Shown here in pieces: positions 22,547 through 34,483 of a DNA stretch of 64,000 nucleotides. This stretch comes from Polytrichum commune (lineage: Eukaryota > Streptophyta > Polytrichopsida > Polytrichales > Polytrichaceae). The stretch's first letter is position 1. The number at the start of each line of letters is the position of its first letter. A model generated the notes under the pieces. The model made no database searches. It was not told the origin of the DNA and saw only the letters and a list, made by a program, of their open reading frames with translations. Both the position numbers and the translations under genes were made by a program. The DNA is taken from contig OX485806.1 of the NCBI GenBank assembly GCA_950295325.1, forward strand, positions 14,818,001 to 14,882,000, given 5' to 3'.

Positions 22547-25500
22547 CCAAAAAAATCCTCCAGTGCCTTAAACCATAGGTTTTGGGTCAAACACCTAAAA
22601 GTAGTAGCAAAATGTTGTCTAAATTAATTTTTTTTTCATGATTGACCTTTATTGTTGTGTTAAGTACTCAAATGTAGAAAACCAAGACGAGGTCTTTAAA
22701 ACTTATCATTAAAAGTAATACTCAAAAGCAAATGGCTAGATCTGGGTTTGAACGTATATTTCATGACCTTAACTATTTTGAACTTGATTTTCTTTTAGAA
22801 TAATTTTTCTTCATACTCCTCGAATTCATTATAAGCTTGAGGTCATCATCAAATAGTTTTATAGAAAACTATGAATTTAATGTAATTTTATCACATTTTA
22901 AACATAAATTTGACAATTACTTGTTCAATATCACCACTTGCACCATCCTTGAAAATATGTAAACTTTTTGTGAGATTTTTCTTGTTGACATAAATTGCTT
23001 GGTTTTGTAGATCAATATGTTTTAAAATGCTTATGATCTTTTTTTTCACAAAATTTCAAAGTTAGTACATTGTTTTGAACCACTTTCACTTAAACATGTG
23101 CAAGGATCAAGCGTTGTCCACTTTACTGTGCTTGCACCCATATACAACTCGATACACTACCGTATTATATGATGCACATTGGATTGACGCATCTCCAAAG
23201 GAGGGTTGTAGCATGCTCTTCATTCATGTTTGCTTCGTATTCGAATTTGGAGTTCACGATTTACATTGTCATAATGCATAGTGGTATGAAATGTATCCAA
23301 TTTATGCTAGTTGTATCTAGTGTATTAAAATAAGCATGTCGAAGATATCAAATGCATTGATTGAAACTTAAACAAGAGAAACTTGACATTGGTGTGTTTC
23401 CCCCTATAAGTATAGTTGAAGTGCGATCTTCATACCTAAGTTACGTAAACATACACTCTAAACTCTGTAACTTCACGCTTGTGGCAACCAAAGTGCACGT
23501 GATATTAAGGAGTTCTGTAGTGTTAACATGGATGTGTGATTAAAGAGGATTAGTGTAGCATGTGATATTATGGAATAACATAAAGTCAACATTCCAGTAA
23601 TAACAATAATTATAATGATAGAAACGTGAATCGTGCGAGCTTGTGATTTGAATTCTTTGGTGGTTTATTTTAATGTCAAAACCAATGAAATATGGGAGAT
23701 AAACGTGATGAAAAGGAGTGAGATTTAAACTAAGAACATTAATTTCCTAGGATTTGGGGATATAACAGAAGTGGTGACATTAAGGCAGTTTTTATTATGG
23801 AGTTTAGAGTTTGCTTTGCTCTCTCATAGGTGTTGACTACAGGCAACCAAATTTTTTATACTTAAGCTTATCTATCAAAGTTATTTTAGACATCAAACAA
23901 GCTAGACTTCCAACTGAAACATCCTATCAAGCACAATCTGATGCGATCATCGAATACAAGTAGACACTCAATGTCGACTTCTTGAACGACATGGGTTCAA
24001 AACACAATACCCATTCTAGACTCGATAGTCGACATAGTCGGGAGCACTGATCATACAACCATTTGATGAGCATGAGATCCTTCACTTTGACATTCAATTA
24101 GATATTCACATGAGCTCCGTAACGTACGAGGGAATCGGCCAGGGCCTCAATTTGGATTTGCTCGCCATCTCGTACTAATCACGTGTTTTCAAACCCCAGG
24201 AGATCGAAGCGAGCTTGTCAGAAACAGTAACCATTTGACACCCATCTACCCATAATATTATACTATAATCGGCTGCAGGAAAGGAGTCGGAAAGCATCAA
24301 ACAATGTCCCCGGGAGAATATTCCAAGCTGCCTTGTTATCGAACGAACACTGAATCCGTGTTTGTAAATGTGTGTGTTTCTGTGATTATATTGGTAGCCA
24401 AGGTATCTAGGGACATGCTAATAACTACACCAACAGTATAAAGCAGTACATCTTTGGCTGTGAGACTTGAAGTGAAGGCCATCATGCAGATCCACCCAAT
24501 TTGAGGTCACCTTGGAAGTAGAGTGCCGATTGTTTCAGCCATCCACGGCTTTGTGACGACATGGAGCTTTTCAAGTGCGTTGGGAATGCTGCAATAGCAG
24601 TACCAAATAGTAGGCCTAAGTTGTGGGGCACTTTGCTTATAAGTTTGTTGATTTTTTTGTTTTTATTGGTAGTGTTGAATAGTGTTCACTTGTAAGATCC
24701 TCGGCATAACATTAAGCAGTGTACCGCTCTCGTTCCATGGGTCCTCGAAACATGGCAGTGGGATGCTCAAGGAGACTTAGATTCGGACTGAACTCCAAGC
24801 ATGCGATTGTCATGTTTTGAGGGCCCACGTTGCTGAGTAATGGTAAAAGAATATGTGTCTAGCTTCCTTGCGTATTTTGACATGGCGAATCCCAGTCCAT
24901 GTCCCCAGATAGGTCTATATTCTTGAGATTGATAGGTACGAAGGTTACAAAAGTGGGCAACAAGTACATTAAATATCTAACGTAGTGTGGCATGAGAATC
25001 AATGTGCAACTATTTATTGTGGGCCACGTCATTTATTCACGTCTTTGAAATTGATGCATTGTCTTGTTACAATACACTAGTCCATTTTCTAGCATGTTGT
25101 TGGTACGTACGTATACATTTGTTTTTCTTTATAAACTTCTTTTATATAGGAGGGGGTTTAATTTCATAGGGACCACACACGTCCAACAAAGAGACTACCG
25201 CTTGGGTCTTCCTCAATGTAGGTAAACATTTAGTAGAAAACTTCTTCATCTCTATGCTTCAACAACTAGATAGGTGAAGGAATTGCCATTCTTATGCATA
25301 TGTAATGCGGATGAAGTTTCTTGTTTTAATATTCAACAAGAATGACCATATCTCCTAGTGGTTTTGGTGTTGCCATGGGCTTTATGCTCGTATATTCAAG
25401 TGAATGTTTGACCCGTAAAGGCCCAAGGCTTTTCTCAAATAGTGGGCACATAGTAACACACAATGTTGTTCATGCGCTATAAAATGAAGGTTGCAAGGCT

Positions 25501-26530
25501 TAAAAGAAAAAATGCTTTGAAGCAAAATTGTTGATGTTAATCTCAAGTTCAAATTCATATAGTTGTTGCTGCTTGAAATAACTTGGTCAATTTCATATAA
25601 GCAATTTACAGTTTCAAATTAATTAGTCTGTTTCTCACAAATCAAGATAACATAACTTTGGATTAAAATTATATGGGTGTTACGAGCACATGTAGGTTTG
25701 TGATTTAGCAAAACATGTGACTTGATGATGACTTTTTATGGATGATATGGCAGGGAACATTCGTTTGAATGCTTCTTCATAATTTACAAAAAAATCTTGA
25801 AGAAATTGTGGTGACATCTCTGTCGAGATAAGAAAGAACTTGCAAAGAATCTTCTCTATAAACAAAATTTTAATAGTCAAAATATGGTGGGAATATCATG
25901 GGCTCGATGAGACATTGACACTTATTCCGTCGCATCGGCCTTCGTGACGAGTCAACAGGGGCTACCTTGTCGTCCATTTTAAGAATGCCTCCAATGATGA
26001 TGCACAACATGCAGGGTCCACTGTTTTCTTGAATTGGTTCTCATGTCCTCTTGATGAACTTGATCAATGGAACTCATATAACTTATAGGGCTTCTCCGTA
26101 GGTTTAATTTCTGAGGATAAGTCTCGCAACAAGAGCTAACAACCCTCATGATCCAAGTGGCTGGCTTGCGGCCAACTGCAACTCAAACTCTGGACTGGAA
26201 TCATGCCAGGGAATACATCCATGCATGTCATGCGGTGGTTTGGGGAGGGGCCGCTTTCAGAGAAGCTAAAGAAACATGTGCATTTGGGCAAGACTGCCAA
26301 TCATGGTGGCGTCCAGAAAGCTTCAAATATATCAATCAATCAGTATTGGTGATGGTCGACCATATTTGCGCATGCAAGAATAAATCCTGGAGTTTATGCT
26401 TGCCAGTCAGTTCAAATATAGACAACTACAACTTGGAAAGCCGATCATGGCTCCACAGATTTTTCTTCGGACCATATTTTGATCATTGACTTGATAAGCA
26501 TCGCGCTTCAAATTCTATCAGACTCCAGAG
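22547..26530. other. Long gene-poor AT-rich interval
   Basis: Scattered short frames only. A region around 24.2-24.9 kb is more balanced in composition, but no domain can be read on either strand. Nothing here is supported as a gene. Confidence 0.4.
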
Positions 26531-26533
26531 CAT

Positions 26534-26850
26534 CACTACACTATACAGGATATTTAGTGTTTGATACACTCAATACGAACGTGTACACTACATATCAATA
26601 ACCCTATGAAAGTAAGTAACATCGAATGTAAACTCAAACGCTGAACATCAACTATGGTAATATGTGGAAGTTACATGTTTGCGTTTAGTGTTGGTAAGAA
26701 TATAAAGAAAAAAAGGATATAATAAGGGAGGTGGTAGTAGGGAAGGTAGCGGCGCATTTATGTCAAACACTAATTATCAAGAAATTGAAAATTAGTGTTG
26801 AGCAAGGTAGGATGATAAAAACACTAATAATAATCAAACACTAGAAGGTC
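26534..26850 (+). mobile_element. TA-flanked MITE family D, truncated copy
   Basis: Shares 'gatatttagtgtttgatacac', 'aaccctatgaaagtaagt', 'aatatgtggaagttacat' and the 'tcaaacactaga' end with 28277-28648. The left terminus is missing. Confidence 0.65.
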
Positions 26851-26999
26851 GATCACATAGAGGGTGGTGCACAGTTTCCAGCAGGCTTTAAGATACGTCA
26901 CCCTATCACAAACATTTTCATTTTCAAGTTTTAGATTAATGGGAGTTGAGATCCAAAAGCTATAAGAATTTAGCAGAATGAGAATTCTCTTTTGTTAAG

Positions 27000-27195
27000 T
27001 GATGACATATGCCACTAACTATTGAACTTAGAATGGGTAATTATGTTTTGAGCATATAGTCCGATTTACTTGTGACACATGTCTCTTTGGTGTCCGTTCT
27101 CAACTATGTAAGTGTAGCCACATAGCACTCCAATATGTAATTCAAGAAGAGTGGCCATAATGCAGTTCCTCTGCATACCCTAATCAGTGAGTCAT
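27000..27195. repeat. Dispersed repeat family B, copy 6 (partial)
   Basis: Reverse-oriented partial copy with 'aactattgaacttagaatg', 'gagcatatagtccga', 'cacatgtctctttggtgtcc' and 'gtggccata'. Confidence 0.5.
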
Positions 27196-27199
27196 TATA

Positions 27200-28270
27200 C
27201 ACTAATATGCGCAATTAAGTTGCCGCACGCTAGTTTATCGACACGCCATGATTCTGTCTTGAATGCTAACTACTACAGTAGAAACAAAATTGCGTGGGTA
27301 AAGAGGCAACCTATTCGTGAAGGCGATCTAATTGCACAGATACAGATTCAGCGCAAGTAGAAACCAAACATCACCCACTTCGTCCACTCTGAACATAAAA
27401 CAGAAGGTCCGGTATATTTGGGTGGCTGGGCGCCAAAAAACAACATGGCAAATGAACACGAAGACATTAATTTACATTGGAAGTTGAGCTCTGAAACAGT
27501 GGAAAGGAAATGTTGCCAAAAGGGGTGCTAAAAAGGGTACCGATCGGCATTTCCATCTGAGACGCCGTAGTACAAGGCTAGTGGGCCATTCTTTTGTTGT
27601 TCTTCGCAAACCCTGAAATTGTTCACGACTTTCACTAGAATCGGGCCGTGCACCCCACATCACATGACTGCCCTAACTTGTGGCCACCAACCCGGACTTT
27701 CACTGGCCTTCATCCCAATGCAAAATGCTCCAGGCCCCTCCTCTTTTTGTTCGTTATTCAAACAGGAATTCCTGGTCTCCGAATCTAAATTTCGCAATAT
27801 TGGACACAAGCAGCTATGGTCCATGTCCTTTACCATTTAACCTGTGATTTACCTGGAGTTGAATGGCAGGGTGGAATGTATAAGCAAAACCGACACTACA
27901 CCTAAAAGCAACACTGCAACCACAATCATGGTACGTGGTGTTAGTTTTAGGTTCCGTGTTGGTTTTGGGTGTCCCTACCATAGTTTGCAATATTGCCCTG
28001 AAGTTGTAAACGAAAGTCCACTTATTGCAAGGTTAGTAAGGCGGTAAATCCTCATGTATCAAGGCGATTCCTAAACATGATAGGGTCAGTGGGATTAATG
28101 TCACATCCTACATACATTTGGGGTAGGGCCAGTGACTTTGACGGAACATTTGACAGGTTTGTGATAGGTGTAAAACGCAACAATTCTCCAAGATTTTACA
28201 ATCCCAGGACGAGTCAATTTTGAATTGCACTTGAATATGGATCATAATGCACTTCACCCTTCGAAGGGAT
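27200..28270. other. Unassigned interval
   Basis: Overlapping short frames at 27472-28047 have no recognisable motif or splice support. No feature is called. Confidence 0.35.
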
Positions 28271-28276
28271 GTACTA

Positions 28277-28648
28277 CACTAAATATGGTATTTAGTGTTA
28301 CTTACTATTTGGAATTACACAATGCTTTCTCTATCTAAGATATTTAGTGTTTGATACACTAAATACGAACGCATACACTAAATATCGATAACCCTATGAA
28401 AGTAAGTAGTATTAAATGTAAACTCAAACACTAAATATCAACTATGATAATATGTGGAAGTTACATATCTGAATTTAGTGTTAGTAAGGATATGGAAAAA
28501 AAAGGATATGATAAGGGAGATGACAATAGGGAAGTTAGCAACACATTCATGTCTAACACTACTTGTCAAGGAATTGGAAATTAGTGTTGAACTGGGTAGG
28601 GTGGTAACAACCCTAAATATACTCAAACACTAAATATCATATTTCGTG
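28277..28648 (+). mobile_element. TA-flanked MITE family D, complete copy
   Basis: The 372-bp element has 23-bp termini: it starts CACTAAATATGGTATTTAGT and ends with the inverse near-copy, about 21 of 23 matching. TA dinucleotides flank it at 28275-28276 and 28649-28650, as for Tc1/mariner-type elements. Each end is itself a small palindrome. It has no coding capacity. Confidence 0.8.
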
Positions 28649-28706
28649 TACATGTTCCTGTTCATGGTGGTTCCTTCCTTGTGCTCATTCTTATTCCGTG
28701 CTTCTT

Positions 28707-29081
28707 AGAGCATCTCCACCCTGTCGCGTTAAAGGGACTTGGCAAGCCCTTTAACGCGGCCTTGGAGAAAAACATGCCCCACCCCTCCCCAACACCGAGG
28801 CCTTGATTGCCAGGGCTCTTCAAACTTCCGGCTCCACTCACTATCCTCGCGGGTGAGCGTTGCTCTTGCTGCGCCCACATTCCGGGGCCTCATCCACTTG
28901 CGATTCAGTGAATCGTGCCACTTTTGGGAATCAGGGAATATTCCTGACAATTTTTCGGCTTGAAGAGCCAGTATGCAAGTAACAGTGGGGGAGTGCCACC
29001 CTAAAAAAATTTAGTGCATGCTTGGAACCCTTCAAAGTGCATTTCGAGAGCCTGCCTTTCTGCCCAAGGGTGGAGATGCTC
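28707..29081. mobile_element. PIF/Harbinger-like MITE with TTA duplication
   Basis: The 375-bp element is bounded by GAGCATCTCCACCCT and its inverse AGGGTGGAGATGCTC. TTA duplications lie at 28704-28706 and 29082-29084. GAGCATCTCCA termini with TTA duplications are characteristic of plant PIF/Harbinger MITEs. A terminal hairpin around 'aagggacttggcaagccctt' lies near the left end. Confidence 0.85.
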
Positions 29082-29084
29082 TTA

Positions 29085-30270
29085 CTTCCGTAGTCCTAAC
29101 CGCATGCACGAGGCCTTTTTCTTCTTCTTCCTCCTCCTCCTCTCGGCTCGTGAGGAAATATCTGGAGATGATAATGGAGCCGTGTGATATTTTGATGAGA
29201 AAGTTGAAGAAAAGGGGCAGGCTCATCAAATGGTCCTACCAGCTCCAGGGCAGCCAAGGGCCAATACAGTGTGTGTCTCCCCGGAGGAGGGGAGGAGACT
29301 CGGCCTCCAGGAGGATTTCCAAGTCTGGACCCCAGCCTAGCTAGAAAGTAGCCACCTTAAAGCAGTTGCATCATAATATATATATGCGAAGATAACTCCG
29401 ACATGATCAATATTATTAGTCGACATTAGTTGGAGAATCTCATGCGATGCTCTTATCACCAAGCCTACCAAATTCATGGAAATTGGGCTACAACAACATC
29501 ATTTGCTTAATATATATACACATGGCAGACAGTGAACTTCCTGATAGTGAACGAGTGGTTGTGCGTAAGTTACCATGTCGCATGGGTTTCTCATGTCCCG
29601 ATCACACCAAACTCTCCGTCAACAAACCGGAGGAGATGTCGACAAACCGGAGATGTTGACGGATGGTGTCTGAACTGGCCGGTGTTATCAACCTCTCAAC
29701 GAGTTAGAGAATTGGTGCTCATAACCGATCACTTAAGAAGAGATTTTGTGCCAAATTTGGAGAAGTATAAAGCGGTTTTCGTGTAGGAAGATAGAAATCA
29801 AGAGGATTGTAAATATTTTTGGTAACTTTTATTCCTTGAATTGAAATTATTATGAATCTTCCAAGGCAAAAATTGGTTTGCGCATATTACTAATGTCTAG
29901 AGTATGTCAAAACCGCTCATTTTAACTGTTCATTCTTCCTCATTTTAGCAGTCAAAACTAGGACATGTGTCATGGCACTATTGGTTCCGGCCCAATCAAA
30001 ATTTAGTCCCAACGTGATCGAACTTTCAATCCCAGCCTTATCGAAATTGCGTTACCTTGTAGATTGTTGATGGGATCTGGATTGAGGATAGGCACCTCTA
30101 CTATATTACCTAGATTTTATCACCTTGTGTCCCAATATCTAAGACGTATGGCAAATGTTCTAGTATCATCTACACAAATCCTAGATACTATATAGCGCCG
30201 ATGAACTTTACTAGAGGACCATTATATGGAGTGCTCTTAATATGGAAAGGGGCTAACTTATTTATAAACA
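29085..30270. other. Interval with a Ser-rich open frame, no assigned gene
   Basis: Just after the Harbinger-like MITE, the frame ending at 29344 reads a serine run and then a Lys/Arg-rich stretch (LMRKLKKRGRLIKWSYQLQG). It is uninterrupted from the MITE to 29344 and more GC-rich than its surroundings, so a small gene or exon is possible. No family is recognised. The remainder shows nothing. Confidence 0.25.
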
Positions 30271-30277
30271 CATGACA

Positions 30278-30500
30278 CAATGAACGGGGAGAACTGACCA
30301 CTAGTTACAGATGAACCAGTTGAGTTTTAAGGAATAACTGTCTGAAGTTCAAGACCTTAGAAAAATTACCTATCATTTGAGAAGAATCTATAAAATATAC
30401 CTCAAATTAGTAAAGAAGAACTGAACAGAACATGTAACCATCTGGGCTTGGACACACCAGGTTTAAAACCGATCATGCCCAAAAATCTCCCTGAACACTG
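30278..30500 (-). mobile_element. hAT-like MITE, family A copy 4 (inverted)
   Basis: The 223-bp copy begins CAATGAACGGGGAG and ends CTCCCTGAACACTG. The 8-bp duplication ACATGACA is perfect at 30270-30277 and 30501-30508. The ends suggest a family terminus near CAGTGTTCGGGGAG. Confidence 0.85.
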
Positions 30501-30550
30501 ACATGACACTTTCTATAAGTGAAAGAGTTGTATGTGACAGGTGAGAGGCA

Positions 30551-30930
30551 CAGAGTCCGGGAAGATTTTGGGCAAAATCCATCCAAATCCAAAGTATTTC
30601 CAAGACATCCAACTGGTTACATGCTGATATCTTTTGGTTTTCCTTTATTAATGTTAAAAGGCAGATTCTTCTAAAATGGTCTGTGATTTGACTACAATCT
30701 TGAACTTTGAACAGATTGTTTCAAGGAGGGTCCTCTTGTGACTAGCAGTTAGAACTCTCACTTTCTAGTTTCCAAGTCCAACCGGTGATATGTTTTCCTA
30801 TATCCATTTAAGTTACATTGTACAGATTTCTATAAAATGATTGGTGCTTTGCCTAAAGTCTTGAAGTTGAACCAGTCACTCAAACTCAACCAACCCATCT
30901 CTAACTAGCGGTCAAATCTCCCCGTTCGTA
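30551..30930 (+). mobile_element. Two adjacent diverged family A hAT-like MITE copies
   Basis: The first copy begins CAGAGTCCGGGAAGATTTTG and runs to about 30760. A second partial copy (about 30765-30930) repeats 'ccaaccggtgatatg', 'ataaaatgattggt' and ends 'atctccccgttcg'. No clean target duplication is visible. Confidence 0.6.
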
Positions 30931-32019
30931 GCTTTCACCACAGAGGCTCTAAAGTTTATCACATCCATTCTAATATCTCAATATCTAGGATCTATGTAGA
31001 TGCGCCAGTTTCATCAGTGGTGCCATCTATAACCGCCCTTAGAGAATCCCGATCAGAATACACAAACGACAATCACAATTTATAGTATTATATGTGATTG
31101 GGTTGGTTGCCAACTTGGGTAGGACTGTTCATCATGAGTCAAAGTCCACCAATACTAAGCATGCACCTGCATAATGAGAGCTTAATCAATAATAAGCAAC
31201 CACCTAATTTTTGACATAGGATATCTAAGTAGTGTAAAATAATATATATGCAATCAAATAAGTCCCTTGGAGGGCTGGGGGAGGCACGTCATATATGTCA
31301 TTTATGGAGGGGGTTTGCTCCCCTTGTACCTACAATGGTACAACTTTCTGACAAGCCAACCATTGGTGGGTCTCATTTTCTAGTGGTACGGGTATCTAAA
31401 TAGTCGGGATAGCACTTGCTGATAAGTCCCTTGCGGCATCTTGTGGGGATGCTCTTAGCAATACTCGTAGAGGTGATGAACTTCATGGCTCTTTTTGTGT
31501 CTAGATAAAGTGGAGTAAGTTAGTACCTGCCAAAATGGAAATGAGCTACACCAATGACAAGTATTTGAGAATGTAATTTTTACCAAGATAAGTCATTTTA
31601 TATTCGTTAATGTCCGAAAAACCCATTGCACTTTTGTCACCTAGTAAAAATTGAATCCCTAGTAAGACGTTATTACAATGTGTAACTCTAAGTAGTAAAC
31701 ACACACTCATGATTGGGATAATCGGTGTAGGGCCTCCGGTCATGGGCTTCTCATAGGATTTGGACAACCCATACACTCGTTCCTTGTTGGATGCCTAAAC
31801 CCTTGCCTCCAAGGAATCAATGTACGAGTTGGTTCGCCCCAACCCTTCTCACAAGGGAAGTTGATGTAAGTTCAACTTCTCTTTCTCAATGTCTGAAATT
31901 ATGGAAGGCCTACATGCTTTCACTAGTGTTGCCATCTATTATTAACCAATCCTAGATTTGGAGAGAGGTGATGAATTGCAAGGCCCTTGTGGAGTCTGCA
32001 ACTACGAATGGGAGACCCA

Positions 32020-32490
32020 ACCAGTAGTTACATATGGGCCGGTTGCTTTTCAGAAATAACCAGTTCAAGTTCTAGATTTCAGGCAAATCGCTGGTAGACA
32101 AGGCTAGAAACCCACCTTTTTTTGAGCTTGGCCTCCACCAACATTATCAAGGTGAAAAAGGGTCTAGTAAAAATATGATTCCGTATATTTGTGCTTGATT
32201 CATCTCAAGTAGGGTTCTCTAGCTGACTAATACAAGATCTCTGATGCTAATTTCGGGGTCAAACACTTTGGAAAGAAGACAATCACACGTTACAATACAG
32301 TTGACTGCATGTTCAACTCGGTTAATGATGATGGGGCCCAACTCAAAGAATGGTCCTGGTTATTGGCGATCAGTTTTTATATATAATATACCTGAAATGA
32401 ATAAAGGAAAACCGAAATATATCAACATGTAACTGGTTGGGCTCGGAAACACTTGGTCTCAACCAATTTTGCCCAAAGTCTTCTTTATGC
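32020..32490 (-). mobile_element. hAT-like MITE family A copy, inverted, interrupted
   Basis: The 32020-32096 part ('gccggttgcttttcagaaat', 'aaccagttcaagttc') and the 32375-32490 part ('catgtaactggttgggctc', 'ttttgcccaaagtctt') are the two halves of one reversed family A copy. They are separated by about 280 bp of unrelated sequence. Confidence 0.5.
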
Positions 32491-32832
32491 AGGAAAATTG
32501 TAGTAGACTTGGTTCCCAAGTTATGGACAAAAATACGGGCAGAATCATCGTGTGGACCTCGTTGAGTGAGTAGTTTCACTAGTACTTGCATGCCGCTGTG
32601 GGGATAGGAATTAGAAACGATGAAATCCATGAGAGCATATGCTGATGCCTCCTGCCTGATTCAATCTGAACCAGTCTCAACATGTCCGGAGGCCCAAGTC
32701 ACACAAATGCAGTGCATTATTCTAGACCTAGAAGCCTTACTTACCGATTCAGCTCATCGCCACCGTTATGACGCTATCGTGACCAAATTGGAATGTCAAA
32801 CTGTCAAATTCTAAGTACTGCGCTGATTATCC

Positions 32833-33007
32833 CAATTAGTGTGTCTTACTATTTGAAGTTACGCAATGCTATAACTATTTATTGTGAATGTAGCATTTAC
32901 CAAGCAACGTCATTTATGTTTCTATAAGGTGTGAACAACTTAACGTAAACTTCTGAATATGACATTATTGCACTGTGTAACTTTGTTTTAGTAACGCACA
33001 CTAATTG
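32833..33007. mobile_element. Small inverted-repeat MITE
   Basis: CAATTAGTGTG and about 25 further bases at the left are mirrored at the right, ending CACACTAATTG. The inner block 'gaagttacgcaatgc' pairs with 'gcactgtgtaact'. A related element lies at 39040-39262 in the ATP-grasp gene, and fragments of the same motif occur in family D. Confidence 0.6.
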
Positions 33008-33222
33008 AATAATTTGTGTAGTTCAATCACATCATTCAATATGTGGATACATGAACAACGAGGAGTTTGCAATTTCTATTGTAGTTAGTTGTATAATATG
33101 TCTAGATAGTTATATTATGTAAGAAAAAAATATAAAATGTGACTCTCTCTCCTCCAATGACCTCATTTTGTTACAATTATAAAAATCTCTTGGATGAGGG
33201 AGTGTGGGTCACAAGTGCACAA

Positions 33223-33345
33223 GGGCCCTGGAGGTCATCACCTTTGTCTAGTATCTAGGAATAGGGTAGATGGGACCACTTGTGAAAGTGGTGCATCTAC
33301 TAGAATTCTAGATTTTAGGACAGAGGTGATGAACTTCAAAGCCCC
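33223..33345. mobile_element. Family C hairpin element
   Basis: Outer ends GGGCCCTGGAGGTCATCACC and its inverse GAGGTGATGAACTTCAAAGC flank an inner hairpin with TAGATGGGACC and GGTGCATCTA. Confidence 0.6.
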
Positions 33346-33768
33346 TCTGACTTGCACTCCCTCACCCAGGGAATTTCAAAATTGTAGCAAGATGACGTCA
33401 TTTAGAGGAGAGAGAGAGATAGCAACATTTTATAAATTTTTACTTATCTCATATTACTATCTGGACCTAGTATTATACATGTTACCGTAATAAAAATTGT
33501 AGATTGATATTGCTTCGAGAATCCTCAGAAGCAGCTCACCGATGCATCCCTAGAAAATATGGATCTAGAACACACTTTCCATTCGACGAGATGATCATTT
33601 GCACACGACCCGATTGACAAAAGTCAAGTGCTAACTATGACCATTGTGGATTGTGCTTGAGTACTCTTCTCAGTCAGGTCGGGTTGTGTGATATTACATG
33701 ATATTATGGGAAGTGCATTCTAGAACCATACTTTCTGGTCGGGAAAAATTCTCTAGATTCTGTCATGG

Positions 33769-34221
33769 TCATTTCATCAGGGGTTTAGGTAATGCATTTT
33801 TGGCCTTAGGTAAGTCAAGAAAATTCAGGGCCCCAGGTTTGCCGAGGTTAATTCCAATCTCCAGCTCTAGCATGTTTGGGCCTGAGATTAGACTTCCTAT
33901 GTACAGTATTAGACTGTGGTGAAGGTTAGCCTCCAATTTACATGCTGCCACTCCTTTTGGAGCTTTTTCCAAAGACTTTGATACCCTCCATGATCTAAGC
34001 TTACCCACCCTTACGTGACGTGTGGGAATGACCCTCACTTTCTTTCTTGTCAGATTAAAAAAAGTTATGGTGAGGCCCTTGGTTTCCAGAATCAAGGCGT
34101 CGGTTAGTGCCAGTCCCTGTTTGGCATCACTTGATTGCGGTTTCACAGAAACGTACTGAACTCTTGATTTGCAGCAGCCAGTGGGGGTTCCCTTGACTAC
34201 ATGTAATACCCAAATCTTCAT
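33769..34221 (-). CDS. Uncharacterised 150-aa open frame
   Basis: This is one of the longest uninterrupted frames outside the recognised genes. It starts at an ATG and includes a basic middle part (LTRKKVRVIPTRHVRVGKL) and a hydrophobic C-terminal half. I recognise no family. It lies between family C hairpin elements, so it may be a repeat-derived or chance frame. Codon composition is mixed rather than clearly coding. Confidence 0.2.
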   Translation of the reverse strand: MKIWVLHVVKGTPTGCCKSRVQYVSVKPQSSDAKQGLALTDALILETKGLTITFFNLTRKKVRVIPTRHVRVGKLRSWRVSKSLEKAPKGVAACKLEANLHHSLILYIGSLISGPNMLELEIGINLGKPGALNFLDLPKAKNALPKPLMK

Positions 34222-34366
34222 AGATCACAATTTTATATGTAGAATAAATATTTATATATAAGTAGTGAAATTGAATATACTCACTGGTGACATGAGTTGA
34301 CAAGATTGAGAGCTAACTTGTCTTCCCAAGAACGACCAAGATGAGGTACAAAGGCATGCATCGCGA

Positions 34367-34483
34367 GGGCCCTGAAGTTCCACACTCCTACCCAGTATCT
34401 AGGGACAGTGTACATGGTGACACTTGAACATCTAGCATTTTTACTAGATATTGGGACAGAGATGATAGATGAGTTCAAGGCCC
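34367..34483. mobile_element. Family C hairpin element
   Basis: Bounded by GGGCCCTGAAGTTC and GAGTTCAAGGCCC, with 'cccagtatctaggg' and 'ctagatattggg' as the next inverted pair. Good example of family termini. Confidence 0.65.

Noticed and set aside
26148-26489. 113-codon Trp/His/Cys-rich frame
   Set aside because: No recognisable family and no neighbouring exon; the unusual composition alone is not enough to call a gene.
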